Source: Apostichopus japonicus (taxonomy: Eukaryota > Echinodermata > Holothuroidea > Aspidochirotida > Stichopodidae). From it: a stretch of 64,000 bases of DNA. Each line of letters starts with the position of its first letter. Within the stretch, counting starts at the first letter, position 1. The DNA is taken from NCBI RefSeq assembly GCF_037975245.1, contig NC_092562.1, positions 32,366,554-32,430,553 on the forward strand, in the 5' to 3' direction. Under the pieces are notes generated by a model that saw only the letters and a list, made by a program, of their open reading frames with translations, was not told the DNA's origin and did no database searches. Positions 57,101 through 64,000 of the stretch are shown in pieces. The position numbers and the translations under genes were made by a program.

Positions 57101-60100
57101 TCTAATACTAAGCTCAATTTGGTTAAGTCTTTAAATGGGGTATGGCTACCATCTATCCAGGCCCTGACTCCTCCTTTCTCTTTAGGATCCAATTCTGTTA
57201 GCAAGGACCTACTAAGTGAAAAAGGTGAGAGTCAGTAAATATATTAACTAAGGCACAAGTGAGAAGGACAGGAGAACTTAGTACTAATGTACTAAGAATT
57301 TTGTAGGAGCTGTCTCAGCTGCCGCAAGGGTGCTGCTTCTTGCAGCTTAATTTCACCGTTTTTTTTACCTCGGTTAGTCATTTTTCGAGTTTTCATTAAC
57401 ATCGTGGATGTTGCCATTGGAGCCAAGACTTTGCTTGTTGTATTTCTTTGTGATTTCTCTTGTTTATTCCCACAACATATTGAAGTTTTTTATGTTGTGG
57501 TTTCGTCTTTTACTGTACCTGTACTGTACCTGTTTCACAATAACTGTACCTGCTTCGAAATTAATTTTCTGTACCTAGCCCACATACTGTTTCTCCCGTG
57601 TCGCTATGCACACCTGGATTTAAGCTTGGCTGATCATGAATGTGTGCTTCTGTACCACCGTTTCTATGACAATCCACGGAGACACTATTGTGTACAGTAG
57701 ATCTAAGCTACTGAAGTTAAACACAAAACCTGACAACTCTCTCCTTTGTGTCTTAAAGGAGAACTGATTACTACGCTTTCATGGTAAGCGATCCGGTTCT
57801 CATACAAACGTGATGACAATACTACTGTATCTGCCATAGCCAAAGGCCTATTAAACTATGTCTACTGAACTGACTATCAGTCAATAATAAAACAGCCACA
57901 ATTTATGATTTTGTTACAGTTCCCTAGACATAGCCATTTTCACAGAGATATGGTAACAGGAAAGTGACTCTGTAATTGAAAACGAGATAACACCCTCTGG
58001 ATTAAAGCTATCCTGTGTCTGTAGAAGCTCTCAAGGTGGTAATTGAACCATCTACTGTTCTTGACTCATTTGAAAGTCTGTGCATGCGTGTGTTGGAGGT
58101 GGGTTGTATTTTCAGGTTGTATTCTACTTACCGTCCTCCCCTATCTTGGAAAAAACTGTCTCACATTCAATTTCACTCTCTTCTTGAAAATATTTGCACA
58201 ACACAGGATACTAGGGTCAACTCTAGGCTGTTCTCTTTTCTCTATATACCTATTCGCTAGGAAACATTATTAGTTCTTATGATATTACCTATATATTGTA
58301 TGCTGATGATACACAACTTTATGTTGCCTTTGATCCAAAACATCTCAAATTAGCTGTATCTAAGATGGAGTCATGCCATTTAGGAAGTCAGACTATGGAT
58401 GTCCAATAACTATCTTAATTTAAACAATGAAAAAAACACGGAGGTAATTTTTTTCCAAAGTAGTTATAATGATGTATTGGGATCAGATCAGGTTCCTTTA
58501 AGATTTGGTGACAAGGTCATAAACTCTGTTCAGCTAGTCTGCAATCTCGGTGTATATATGGACACTCACCTTGCTATGGATCAGCAAGTTAACCACATGT
58601 AAGTTGACAATGTTTCATATTAGGCGGGTGGGTTAACTTAGGAAATATCTCCATAGGCCTGCGACTGAGAAACTTAATCATGCTGTAATGTCGAGTCGGC
58701 TTGATTATGGCAATTCTCTTCTTTTTGGTGTAGCAACATTAGATGAGATTGCAAAGGATCCAGAACACGGCTGCTCGAATAGTCTACAGGGTGAACAGGT
58801 TTACGCCCATCACTCCTATACTGGAAGAACTACACTGGTTACCAACAAGACTCTGTTTTTACTATAAAATCCTCATTGTAGTTTTTTGTGCCATTAAAAC
58901 TGGTACCCTAACCTACCTTAATGTTCTTTTACATCAGCAAGCTAAATGTAGACCAATAGGTTTGCATTATCAATTTCAACTTCAGGTTCCAATGTCACAT
59001 ACAAGATCTTTCGGTGACCGTAGCTTTTTGAATGCTGCACCACATTTATGGAACTCCCACCCGGTTGAAGTTAGGTCTTTAGATTCTATTATCCAATTCA
59101 AGCGCTGTCTTAAAACTTTTTTTCTCTCAACTCTATTAGTTTTTGCAAATTCAGCACCCGTAAAGCGCATTGAACAACTTTTGTTGGAGTCTCTGCTATA
59201 TAAGACTAGTTATTATTATTATGACAATTTCTATTTAATGAATATATTTACAGCTCACCTTATTGAGTTTGAGAATCATCTGTCTGATTCAGTAGATTCC
59301 TCTCCACACACTCCTGCCTTGAGACTGGCAGCAGCATTAGTGATTAATGGTCATATTAGTGGTGAAGCAGGTGAAGAGATAACTATGGCTTCTCACTTTG
59401 TAAAGAGATGTTCCGGAGTAGGTGAGGTGGGTGGATGTATATAAGGTAAGTGTGTGGTTAAAAAATTCCCAAAACAGGTAAGTGGTTTTGAGGAATATAT
59501 AAAACACACTTACTCCCCTCATATACATGTGCATTCAGACTAGCACCGTTGAAAAGAAGTGAGGGCGTTGTGGTCAAGTGGTTAAGGCAGTGGACTTATG
59601 ATCTAAGGATTACAGGTTCGAGCCCTGGCCATATCATTGTGTTGTGTCTTTGGGCAAGGTGCTTTATCTCCATTGCCTCTCTTCACCCAGGTGTATAAAT
59701 GGGGACTTGCAAGGTAACTTGTAAATATAGTTGCGTGCGCCGGTTTGTGGCTACACCCTATGGGAAAGTCCCCCGGGGAACATGTGGTTTTGGTGCACTG
59801 TGGTGCCCCAGGAGAGATTGATTGAATTGTGCACACTTTGGTGTGTAGGTGTGCCAAGTCACCAATGACCAGGGTTGTAAAGTCGTGTGAGAGGGCCTTG
59901 GCCCTGAACAAGACTGTAAACCTAAATAATAAATAAATAAAAAAGGTGGGTCCGGAATGCGATGTCCTGGAACACTGAGTACTGTTCTACTGAAGGAACC
60001 TTCTGCTAAAATTGTGTTTCTCAAGTAACAAGAGACAAAGGTAGAGTGAGTTTTCAATACCGCAGCCTTTATGATATCCTGCATTTGGACGAATAAGAAA

Positions 60101-63100
60101 CAAGACTGAAGGTGGCGTGTGCCCTAATGTCATAAGCTCTTATATGTTCTTTGTCTGTCAAGTGGGGCTTGATTAGGTTGACAATCCACCTGGACAGAGT
60201 CGGTTTACAGGCTGTGGTGTAGGGATGTCTTGGTGGGATGAAAAGAATTCTGACGTCCTGATTGGTTTTCTCTCGGTACCACTTTAGTACCATGACTGGA
60301 CACCAAAGCTTGTCTTTCATCATTGATGATCTAGAGGCTAGTGTCTGTAGGGTTATTCTAGTCATCGAGACAATAAGGGCATTTGTTGCCAAAGCAGTAA
60401 CTTGCTGCTTCCATGTGTCTCCGGATGGTTTCCACACTGAGAGACTTAGACTGTGAAGGTCCCTGAAGTCAAGTCTGCCTCGTACCTGGGTAAGAAGAAG
60501 GGGTCCTTCTTTTGGAAGTTTGACAGGAAGATCCACGACTAGACTCAACAGTAGCGGGAACCAAGTGTGGTTGGGTCCACATGGAGCTATCAGTATCATA
60601 TCCCCGTTTGTTCCTCGTATTGTCACCAGGACCTTGAGTAGGAGGCGACACAGAGGGAATGCATAGGTCAATAGGTTAGTCCATGGGAACGAGAGTGCAC
60701 CTGTTGCCCATGCTTCTGGGTGGAAGGGTCTTTAGCAGAACAAGGAGAGCTTCTTGTTGTCCGTGATTGCAAAAAGATGCCGGGATGGTTGCCCCAATGT
60801 TTGGAACATGTGATCTGCCAAGGCTTGAAAAAGAAACCCATCTCTTCTACTCTCTCTGGATAGAGCATCCCCTATCAGGTTCTGCTCACCTGATAGGTGA
60901 GAGATGCGAAGGTTGATGTTGTTGTTGTCGCACAGTAGAATGAGGACCCATGTTTTCTGAACTAATGAGTGAGACTATGTTCCCCCTTGGCAGTTGATCT
61001 AAGTCACTGTTGCTGAGTTGTCTGACTGTACCATGACTGTGTGGTTCCTGAGATCCTCCGCCCAGTGCCGAGTAGCCCTGAGGACAGCCTCTATTTCTAA
61101 GATGCAGATGTGGAGTTTCGACTTCCTTTCCTTCCAGGAGCCGGAGATGGTCTTGTTGCCCCACATGGCTCTCCAGTCTGTTAAGTATGCATCGGTGGAA
61201 AACAATGTTGTAACTTGTTACTCTTTGAACGGCCTGCCCGAGGCAACATTGTGCCGCTTGGTCCACCAGGTGAGAAATATCCGTTTTTCCAATGGAAGAG
61301 GGATCACTGTGTTCATCTGATCCTTGGGGAGGTTTTACCACTGCAGGAGGTGTAGCTGTAGTGGTTGTATCTGAAGTTTGCACCAGGGTAGAATTCCTAT
61401 GAAGCTCCCCATCAGGCCTATTATTTTGAGCCATGCTCTCGCCGTCGAACGGTGTTTGGATAGAAAGTCCATTGTTTGTATTCAGAGGTGTCTACCCTTT
61501 CGTCTGTTGGGAGGACCCAACACCTTCGTAGATCTAGTACTGCTCCTAGAATCTGAGACTTTGTGTTGCTGTTAGAGATGACTTGCTTTCGTTTATTATC
61601 CAGCCTAGGTCCTTTAAGAGGGAAACAGTCAAGTATGTGTCTCTCTTTGAGTCCTCTTCTGATCTTGAGTCGATCAGCCAGTCATCCAGGTAGGCAAAGA
61701 GTATTATGCCCTTACTTCACAGAAATGTATGGATTGGATTATCCTTTGAAGACCCTTGGTGCCATGGAAAGGCCAAATGGTAGGGCAACAAACTGGAAAT
61801 CCACTCTCATGTACTTCTGGTCCTCTCCCTTGATTGAGATGTGCAGGTATGCATCCTTTAGATATTATGAGGTGGCCCACATTCCTTTTCTAGGATCGGA
61901 GAAATTGATGAAAGTGTTTCCATCTAGAACGACTTTGGGTTTACGAACTGTTTTATGTTTAGTGTGGGCCTCCAAAGGCCTGCTCCTTAATTCGGAGTCA
62001 GGACGAATGATGGCCTGAACAGAATCTGATTGTCAAATGGGTGGACCTTTCTCATCACTAGCTTTGTCAAGAGGTCTGTGATCTCCGTCTCCAGTGTCTA
62101 CCATTGGTCCAAGTCCGAAGGAACTGTGGTGGCTTTCCAGTTGCCAGAAAATGGAGGGTTGGTGGTGAACTCTATGAAGTAGCCAAAGTTGACGACCAAT
62201 ACCTATGGACCTGTCTCTTAAAGGTCCCAATTGCAGGCGAACGGCATAAGGATACCCCGCAATGGAACCCCTAGCAGGATATGTGTTTAAAGTCAGCGTA
62301 TCTCAGAGTCCTGCATCTTTTGGCTTCTTGTTGGAGATGGGTATCAAATTGTCCACCAAAGAGATCTTCCCCTATAGTGGCAATTGGTGAAAATGTCGCT
62401 TCACCACCTGTGTGGGCCAGGACAGTGAGCACAGAACAGAGTCCCTCCGATCCATTGTCGCCTGGACGGTGATCTCGGAGAACTTGTCAAATATTAGTCT
62501 GGAGACTGGACCGAGCAGTGTCACAATCGCCCGTGTCATTTCTGGAGATATCCTTAGCTTGCTAAAAGGATCTGGAAAGGGCTTCGGCGAATAGTAGCAT
62601 AGCAGATGCATATCTCAGTCTAACTTATGTGGCTTTGTCAACATCTCGTATCACCTTGTTCATGTGATCCACTGGCCAACGGTTGTTGCTGAAACACAAG
62701 CTCGACGGCTTCCAGGTCTACCGGCTCACGGGACTTCTTCTGGTTGTCCGACATCTTGACTTGTCAGGTCACTGGTTGCCTGGCTCTCTGATCATCCGGT
62801 TCTCTGGCTACCTTACACAATAGGTAAACGAGTGGCCAGACTAGCCTCCGTAAGAGGGTAGCAATAGCAATAGACAACCTCTGCATGCAGCTTATACTGC
62901 CAGATCTGTGACTGTGATCTCAGTTCACTCTCGACAAGCACACAGGGCTCTCCCCTCTGGGCTTGACACTCTGGGTCAGCACCTTTCTGGCTCTTTGAGC
63001 TGCTTGCTCCCTTGCTGATGGTTAGGTTGCTTTTAGCCAATGCTTTGGTGTTGGCCTTTTCTTTCTGTGCTTGGAGGATTAGGAACTTTTCCTGTATCCA

Positions 63101-64000
63101 AGCCCGTGTTGACTTCCAGTTGTCCAGGGTCCAGTTGGCGCAGATCTTACACACGCCCTATCTGAACCAGTGCGGCACCATGGGCACTTTTCATGCTTGT
63201 CCCACCCTATCTGAACCGGTGCGGCACCATGGGCACTTTTCATGCTTGTCCCAATCTTTGAAAGGCCAAAACTGGCAGTAGTTGGTACAGGTATCCATCT
63301 GCAAGGCTATCAAGGATATATAAAACATCAAGTCTTTCTCCCTTTAAATCCGGGGGAGGGAACTTAGAACCAAGTTGCCATGGGCAATCCCTCCTGGGGA
63401 TCCCGTAATCCCTTAGGGATCTGAAAAACCTGTAAAGGTCTCCGAGGGGACGGGAATAACCCGTAGGGGAACTGAAGATAAATAGGAATATTAAGCTACA
63501 GTGTGAGTGAAAGAGAATTCTGAACTTTTTCTTTAATATTATATTTACTTTAACTAGGAAGGGAGGTTAGCTGAAAACTGCTAAAAAGATGTAGAAGGAT
63601 GGTAGCCAGTAGAAGATAAGAATAAATCCCATGTCAAAAACTAACATATTCAAAATGATCAAATTGGACCAATTTTGGGAGATCTTTCCATATGAATGGT
63701 CAACAGAGGAAGGAGTCAGGGCCTGGATGGATGGATGGTAGCCGCACCCCTTGTTTAAAGATTTGACCTACTTGAGCATAGTATTAGAGGATAATGCATA
63801 TGTATGTGAGGGAAGTAAGTGCGTGTTATAAATTCTAAGATATTGTCTACCAGAGGTGAATAATGGAATGTTTAAAATGATAGCAACTTAAATGACATTT
63901 GACCTCTGCTACATGATCTATTAAAAAACACAGGACATATACATGTCATTTACCAGTCTAGTTCAGCTGCATGTTCCATCACAGAATACAGGGCTTGAGA
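29923..64000 (-). CDS. MSH5: MutS homologue MSH5, C-terminal ATPase half (six exons; 5' end outside window)
   Basis: Exons at 64000-63954 (cut by the window edge), 55609-55393, 50794-50645, 50203-49985, 30820-30683 and 30111-29923 all have GT/AG borders and join in frame to about 319 residues. MSH5 pairs with MSH4 in meiotic nuclei, where the ring-shaped dimer holds recombination intermediates and favours crossovers; it does not repair mismatches. Walker A is GPNASGKS, followed by the MutS segment [16 protein letters not shown], Walker [13 protein letters not shown], and the signature STHFHSIL. The C-terminal exon matches MSH5 in order and length. MSH5 proteins are about 830 residues, so roughly the last 38% is here. 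I see no frameshift or stop in any exon. The 19.2-kb intron (49984-30821) is unusual in content: a long minisatellite, a LINE and several DNA transposons. Confidence 0.95.
30230..30540. repeat. Short repeat in the last MSH5 intron, about 67-72-bp unit, four copies
   Basis: CAGTTATATTGTAGTGTGTC, CTATGAACAAACACAATTG, TTAACAGGTAATAGCCCATT and CAGCTATATTCC recur with substitutions. Confidence 0.85.
30683..30820 (-). CDS. MSH5: MSH5 penultimate exon
   Basis: 138 bases, 46 codons, phase 0 on both sides, CTTTTTACAG acceptor and GTCATT donor. It reads [20 protein letters not shown], then [20 protein letters not shown] and IDRGQQ. This is the MutS C-terminal segment in which H-x-S-(Y/F)-(A/G) is conserved. 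It follows the 19.2-kb intron directly, and the protein alignment leaves no gap. Confidence 0.93.
30936..34044. repeat. 63/65-bp minisatellite, about 48 units, with 904-bp higher-order repeat
   Basis: The unit is GATCATGATACACACACTAG, TAGAGCATATGAGCATTCAT, TTGTGAGTAATATGAAGACC, TTATG. Units differ by one CA dinucleotide (63 or 65 bp). The rare variant GAGCAATATGAAG occurs at 32640 and 33544, an offset of exactly 904 bp, and the surrounding pattern repeats with it. It lies about 115 bp inside the 19.2-kb MSH5 intron from the penultimate exon. Confidence 0.97.
34045..35080. other. MSH5 intron sequence, mostly unassigned
   Basis: The stretch at 34415-34480 (AGGCACACTCTCAGCTAGGAAAT) is the inverted counterpart of 46594-46657, so it belongs to a dispersed family. 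No exon recognised. Confidence 0.5.
35292..38434 (-). pseudogene. LINE ORF2: PHD-like zinc finger, endonuclease and reverse transcriptase, two frameshifts
   Basis: Three adjoining frames. 38434-37817 holds a Cys/His-rich PHD-like finger ([33 protein letters not shown]) and the start of an APE-type endonuclease ([16 protein letters not shown]). 37824-37144 continues it ([28 protein letters not shown]). 37139-35292 is the reverse transcriptase ([58 protein letters not shown]) and C-terminal domain. Single-base shifts lie near the A-run at 37850 and near 37141. The catalytic FADD is intact; the residue after it is Pro where Thr is usual. Confidence 0.92.
38548..39267 (-). pseudogene. LINE ORF1: coiled-coil RNA-binding protein, one nonsense codon
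   Basis: About 239 codons from ATG (start [16 protein letters not shown]) to stop. There is one TGA at about 39151-39149 after QACID. A coiled coil ([20 protein letters not shown]) is followed by a trimer-like [13 protein letters not shown] segment, then an RRM-like domain with [20 protein letters not shown] and [16 protein letters not shown]. This layout is the L1-type ORF1 found in several LINE clades; it would package the RNA and act as a nucleic-acid chaperone. Confidence 0.85.
39620..40740. other. Non-coding MSH5 intron with polypurine tract and dispersed repeats
   Basis: 39695-39757 is an inverted copy of the 80-bp repeat unit at 13431-13676. 39760-39930 is purine-rich. G-runs are at about 40142-40165. 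No exon recognised. Confidence 0.55.
40745..40980. mobile_element. 236-bp MITE, second copy of the 14436-14649 family
   Basis: Ends CTGTATTGGCCCCAAAT and AAATTGGGGACAATAC form inverted repeats. Interior order (CAAATATGG, CCTTTGGTCAAAG, AACAATTTGGAA, ATTATAGCATGCT) matches the other copy, with a 20-25-bp gain of CCTCCACCAATTTACC near the middle. Confidence 0.75.
40981..45760. other. MSH5 intron, no confirmed gene
   Basis: Largely unassigned AT-rich sequence with a C-run at 43510-43525. Two splice-acceptor-like sites on the minus strand (43351 after CTTTTTCAG and 42339 after CACATTACAG) precede short open stretches that could be terminal exons of an unknown nested gene, but no linking exons were found. 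Confidence 0.4.
45761..45975. mobile_element. Short MITE, about 215 bp, GGAACACTGCGAAGTTCGGACACC-type termini
   Basis: The left end GGACACTGCGGAGTTCGGAC (45762) and the right end GTCCGAACTTCGCAGTGTTCC (ending 45974) are inverted repeats matching at about 21 of 23 positions and continuing into CACC/GGTG. No target duplication recognised. Confidence 0.7.
46198..46221 (-). other. Candidate first coding exon of an unknown gene nested in the MSH5 intron
   Basis: An ATG in good context (GGCATGG) reads MADHSYEK and then meets a GTAGGC donor. Upstream sequence to about 46440 is GC-rich with CpG and a NotI-like GCGGCCGC, unlike the surrounding AT-rich intron. This could be a first exon and promoter. 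No downstream exon has been confirmed, and the protein is not recognised. Confidence 0.25.
46594..46657. repeat. Dispersed repeat, inverted relative to 34415-34480
   Basis: TTTCCTAGCTGAGAGTGTGC followed by TTTTAATACATAAAGCGTGG and GAAGAAATC matches the complement of 34415-34480. Confidence 0.7.
46660..47500. other. MSH5 intron, unassigned
   Basis: Fragments of the TGACCTTTGACCTCCACC repeat family near 46787 and 47490. No exon recognised. Confidence 0.45.
47509..49833. mobile_element. 2.3-kb hAT-like element with 8-bp target duplication and nested insert
   Basis: Ends CAGTGGCGTAGCTA and TAGCTACGCCACTG are perfect inverted repeats, followed inward by G-runs and C-runs. The duplication ACCTCCAC is perfect (47501-47508 and 49834-49841). 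A subterminal block CTATCTAAGCGGAGCGCCAC occurs at about 47577 and 47950. GCGTACGGG (47887) and CCTCGTACGC (48862) resemble the termini of the 11312 MITE and suggest a second element inserted inside. An ACGTACGT run is at 49152-49175. No transposase frame is evident. Confidence 0.82.
49985..50203 (-). CDS. MSH5: MSH5 exon with Walker B
   Basis: 219 bases, 73 codons, phase 0. It starts [12 protein letters not shown] (the ATG is internal, directly after a TTTTTAG acceptor) and includes Walker [13 protein letters not shown] and the downstream ALLxxxLxHWL-like helix and STHFHSIL segment. It ends STQLRCQ at GTAGGT. The exon is close to the right end of the hAT-like element at 49833. Confidence 0.95.
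50645..50794 (-). CDS. MSH5: MSH5 exon, ATPase core between Walker A and B
   Basis: Exactly 150 bases, 50 codons, phase 0 at both ends, after a TTCTGCAG acceptor. It reads [20 protein letters not shown], then [20 protein letters not shown] and [10 protein letters not shown]. The ESISxGLSTFM stretch is the conserved MutS ATPase-domain motif N3 region that contacts nucleotide and partner subunit. Confidence 0.95.
50795..51895. repeat. MSH5 intron with TGACCTTTGACC-type degenerate repeats
   Basis: From about 51040 to 51880, at least five diverged units share TTTGACCTC(T/A), AATGACC, TTGTACTCA, GGATCCACATACCAA and TTCATCCA motifs with the 24.77-25.73 kb block. Confidence 0.7.
51897..52628. mobile_element. 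732-bp hAT-like MITE, CAGGGATGTAAGT termini
   Basis: Ends CAGGGATGTAAGT and ACTTACATCCCTG are inverted repeats. AAGACA flanks both sides (51891-51896 and 52629-52634). Both sub-ends carry A-runs with CCGGAAAAATTTTC- and CCGGATTTCCG-type motifs. An internal direct duplication of about 70 bp (TACTTACACACTATCGTTA with GTTAGGCTAGCT) is at about 51990-52105. Confidence 0.78.
52720..53060. repeat. Degenerate repeat, inverted copy of the 24.77-25.73 kb family
   Basis: GTCATCTGAGGTCACCAGAGGTCAATG and AGTCATTTGTGGTCAAAGCTTGAAAAC read as the complement of the TTTGACCTCTGG/AAATGACC units elsewhere. Confidence 0.65.
53115..55375. repeat. 83-bp minisatellite derived from the MSH5 Walker A exon end, at least 18 units
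   Basis: Unit on the plus strand: ACCAGTCCATTTACATGGTA, TAATCAATACAACTAACTGC, TGCTTACCTGTTTCAGGTAT, AGACTCTTGCCATTGGTATT, GGA. Units are at exact 83-bp spacing, four before and fourteen after a LINE insertion (53475-54195). On the minus strand, 48 bases (GACTGGTTCCAATACCAATG, then GCAAGAGTCTATACCTGAAA, then CAGGTAAG) match the real exon end and donor at 55384-55431 with five differences, encoding [14 protein letters not shown] against [14 protein letters not shown]. The other 35 bases of each unit are intron-like. Confidence 0.95.
53475..54195 (-). mobile_element. 5'-truncated LINE insertion (reverse transcriptase C-terminal domain)
   Basis: A 721-bp insertion interrupts one 83-bp unit; the 13 bases GGTATTGGAACCA of the target are missing. 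The intact minus frame ending at 53557 reads [60 protein letters not shown]-type [20 protein letters not shown] and [20 protein letters not shown], the C-terminal region of L2/CR1-group ORF2. The 3' end is a short TTAACC repeat plus T-run. Only about 200 C-terminal residues are present, typical of aborted target-primed reverse transcription. Confidence 0.9.
55393..55609 (-). CDS. MSH5: MSH5 exon with Walker A P-loop
   Basis: 217 bases from a GTCAG acceptor to a CAG/GTAAGC donor. It encodes [11 protein letters not shown], the MutS segment [20 protein letters not shown], and then [19 protein letters not shown], the nucleotide-binding P-loop. The last 38 bases and the donor are the template for the 83-bp tandem array that begins immediately downstream in the intron. 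Confidence 0.95.
55622..57010. other. MSH5 intron, degenerate repeats
   Basis: From about 56070 to 56710, units with CTTTGATTTTGGAGTTA, TTTGACCTC and AAATGATCTTTGATCTC belong to the family at 24.77 and 51.04 kb. No exon recognised. Confidence 0.6.
57035..57190. repeat. Copy of the DIRS-flanking inverted repeat
   Basis: ACTTACCTCATATACATATG, CATTATACTCTAATACTAAG, CTCAATTTGGTTAAGTCTTT and CATCTATCCAGGCCCTGACT match, in inverted orientation, the segment at 63690-63830. A short partial copy (CACTTACTCCCCTCATATAC) is at 59505-59535. Confidence 0.75.
57890..59150 (+). mobile_element. Degraded L2-type LINE fragment
   Basis: The endonuclease part (57900-58200) shows [24 protein letters not shown] and a YRPPLSWKK motif. 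After an internal deletion comes the reverse transcriptase core with [16 protein letters not shown] at about 58293-58340. Then come [19 protein letters not shown] and the C-terminal domain [57 protein letters not shown] and [12 protein letters not shown]. Several stops and frameshifts; inactive. The YADD catalytic motif is retained. Confidence 0.88.
59559..59945 (+). mobile_element. tRNA-derived SINE, about 385 bp
   Basis: The head resembles a tRNA gene with box A-like TGTGGTCAAGTGGTTAAGG and box B GGTTCGAGCCC at 59615-59625. The body has GGGCAAGGTGCTTTATCTCC, CCTCTCTTCACCCAGGTGTA and TAAATGGGGAC, a conserved SINE central domain seen in many aquatic animals. The tail is AATAATAAATAAATAAAAAA. 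It would be transcribed by RNA polymerase III and mobilised by a LINE. It adjoins the end of the DIRS recombinase frame. Confidence 0.88.
59946..60671 (-). pseudogene. DIRS RNase H tail and tyrosine recombinase, one frameshift
   Basis: The frame 60671-60069 runs from [36 protein letters not shown] into the recombinase: [53 protein letters not shown] shift at about 60085 moves to the frame [31 protein letters not shown], the usual C-terminal end. In DIRS recombinases an H-x-x-R pair precedes AHAT-like sequence; here it reads YDIR, so the His is replaced by Tyr. Confidence 0.85.
60880..62170 (-). pseudogene. DIRS reverse transcriptase and RNase H, broken frames
   Basis: From 62165: [39 protein letters not shown]; from about 61700: [19 protein letters not shown] with the YLDD catalytic box, then [18 protein letters not shown]. 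RNase H follows at about 61205-60999 with [25 protein letters not shown] sequence, [20 protein letters not shown] and [10 protein letters not shown]. At least three shifts or stops separate these segments. Confidence 0.85.
62740..63300 (-). pseudogene. DIRS gag-like fragment with Cys/His pairs
   Basis: The frame includes [18 protein letters not shown] and [18 protein letters not shown], followed by a Lys/Glu/Ser-rich stretch. A tandem duplication of 54 bp (CCCTATCTGAACC through CATGCTTGTCCCA) at about 63155-63255 doubles the [12 protein letters not shown] segment. Function as a nucleic-acid-binding capsid-like protein is inferred from position. Confidence 0.55.
63851..63953. other. MSH5 intron beside the window-edge exon
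   Basis: Short unassigned stretch with one TGACATTTGACCTCTGC fragment of the dispersed repeat family. Confidence 0.5.
63954..64000 (-). CDS. MSH5: MSH5 exon fragment at window edge
   Basis: The last 47 bases of an exon read [15 protein letters not shown] plus two bases of a Cys codon, then a GTAAAT donor. Joined to the exon at 55609 this gives [16 protein letters not shown], which matches the lever-end segment that precedes the ATPase domain in animal MSH5. The exon continues to the right of the window. Confidence 0.82.

Larger units (their letters stand above)
59946..63850 (-). mobile_element. DIRS-type retrotransposon (tyrosine recombinase), degraded
   Basis: Minus-strand order: 5' inverted repeat (63830-63690), gag-like region (about 63300-62740), reverse transcriptase, RNase H and tyrosine recombinase. 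This gene set without an integrase is specific to the DIRS order. Frames are interrupted by several stops and shifts. Sequence related to the 5' repeat occurs inverted at 59.5 and 57.0 kb, as expected for DIRS inverted terminal repeats, with the SINE now between the recombinase and the nearer copy. The element is in the MSH5 intron and reads in the same direction as MSH5. Confidence 0.88.

Noticed and set aside
59559..59632. Functional tRNA gene
   Set aside because: Box A and B are present, but the cloverleaf is not followed by a tRNA 3' end and the sequence continues into a SINE body with A-rich tail.
60886..61434. 182-codon minus frame starting [11 protein letters not shown]
   Set aside because: It is an out-of-frame reading of the DIRS RNase H region; the real RNase H motifs are in another frame of the same strand.

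Overview
This window is eukaryotic genomic DNA, most likely from a marine invertebrate. Coding exons are short, have GT/AG boundaries and lie in long introns. Two conserved animal genes are present, and the rest is dominated by tandem repeats, MITE-like transposons, LINEs, a DIRS retroelement and a tRNA-derived SINE. An echinoderm or another non-vertebrate deuterostome fits the repeat content, but the species cannot be fixed from sequence alone. There is no bacterial operon, CRISPR array or rRNA gene.

Both recognisable host genes are on the minus strand. At 7.29-9.74 kb are two exons of a GIPC-family PDZ adaptor (first coding exon, then GH1 end plus PDZ domain); its C-terminal exons are not visible and may lie left of position 1. 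From 64.0 kb down to 29.92 kb runs the C-terminal part (six exons, about 319 residues) of the meiotic MutS homologue MSH5, carrying the Walker A, Walker B and C-terminal segments. Its N-terminal part lies right of the window. The introns are large (8.3, 4.6, 0.44, 19.2 and 0.57 kb) and filled with repeats.

Layout: 0-7 kb holds short tandem repeats, a 45-bp minisatellite, a 220-bp MITE with 9-bp target duplication and a 1.37-kb hAT-like element. 7.3-9.7 kb is GIPC. 11-18 kb is a cluster of transposons: an 8-bp-TSD MITE, a broken HARBI1-like gene, a long-TIR element with 10-bp TSD, a solo LTR and a palindromic MITE. 18.5-23.8 kb is a minisatellite of about 74 bp with a 736-bp higher-order repeat. 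24-26.6 kb holds short repeats. 27.0-29.92 kb is an array of 36 units of 81 bp that ends six bases from the MSH5 stop codon. 30.94-34.04 kb is a 63/65-bp array. 35.1-39.6 kb is a nearly complete, mildly damaged LINE. 47.5-49.8 kb is a 2.3-kb hAT-like element. 51.9-52.6 kb is another hAT-like MITE. 53.1-55.37 kb is an 83-bp array. 57-63.85 kb holds a degraded L2-type LINE, a SINE and a DIRS element.

The most striking observation is that each unit of the 83-bp array is a copy of the end of the neighbouring MSH5 exon. It keeps about 38 bases of coding sequence for the Walker A loop and the authentic 5' splice site, so at least 18 decoy copies of a partial ATPase exon and its splice donor lie directly downstream of the true exon. 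A truncated LINE has inserted into this array with a 13-bp target deletion.
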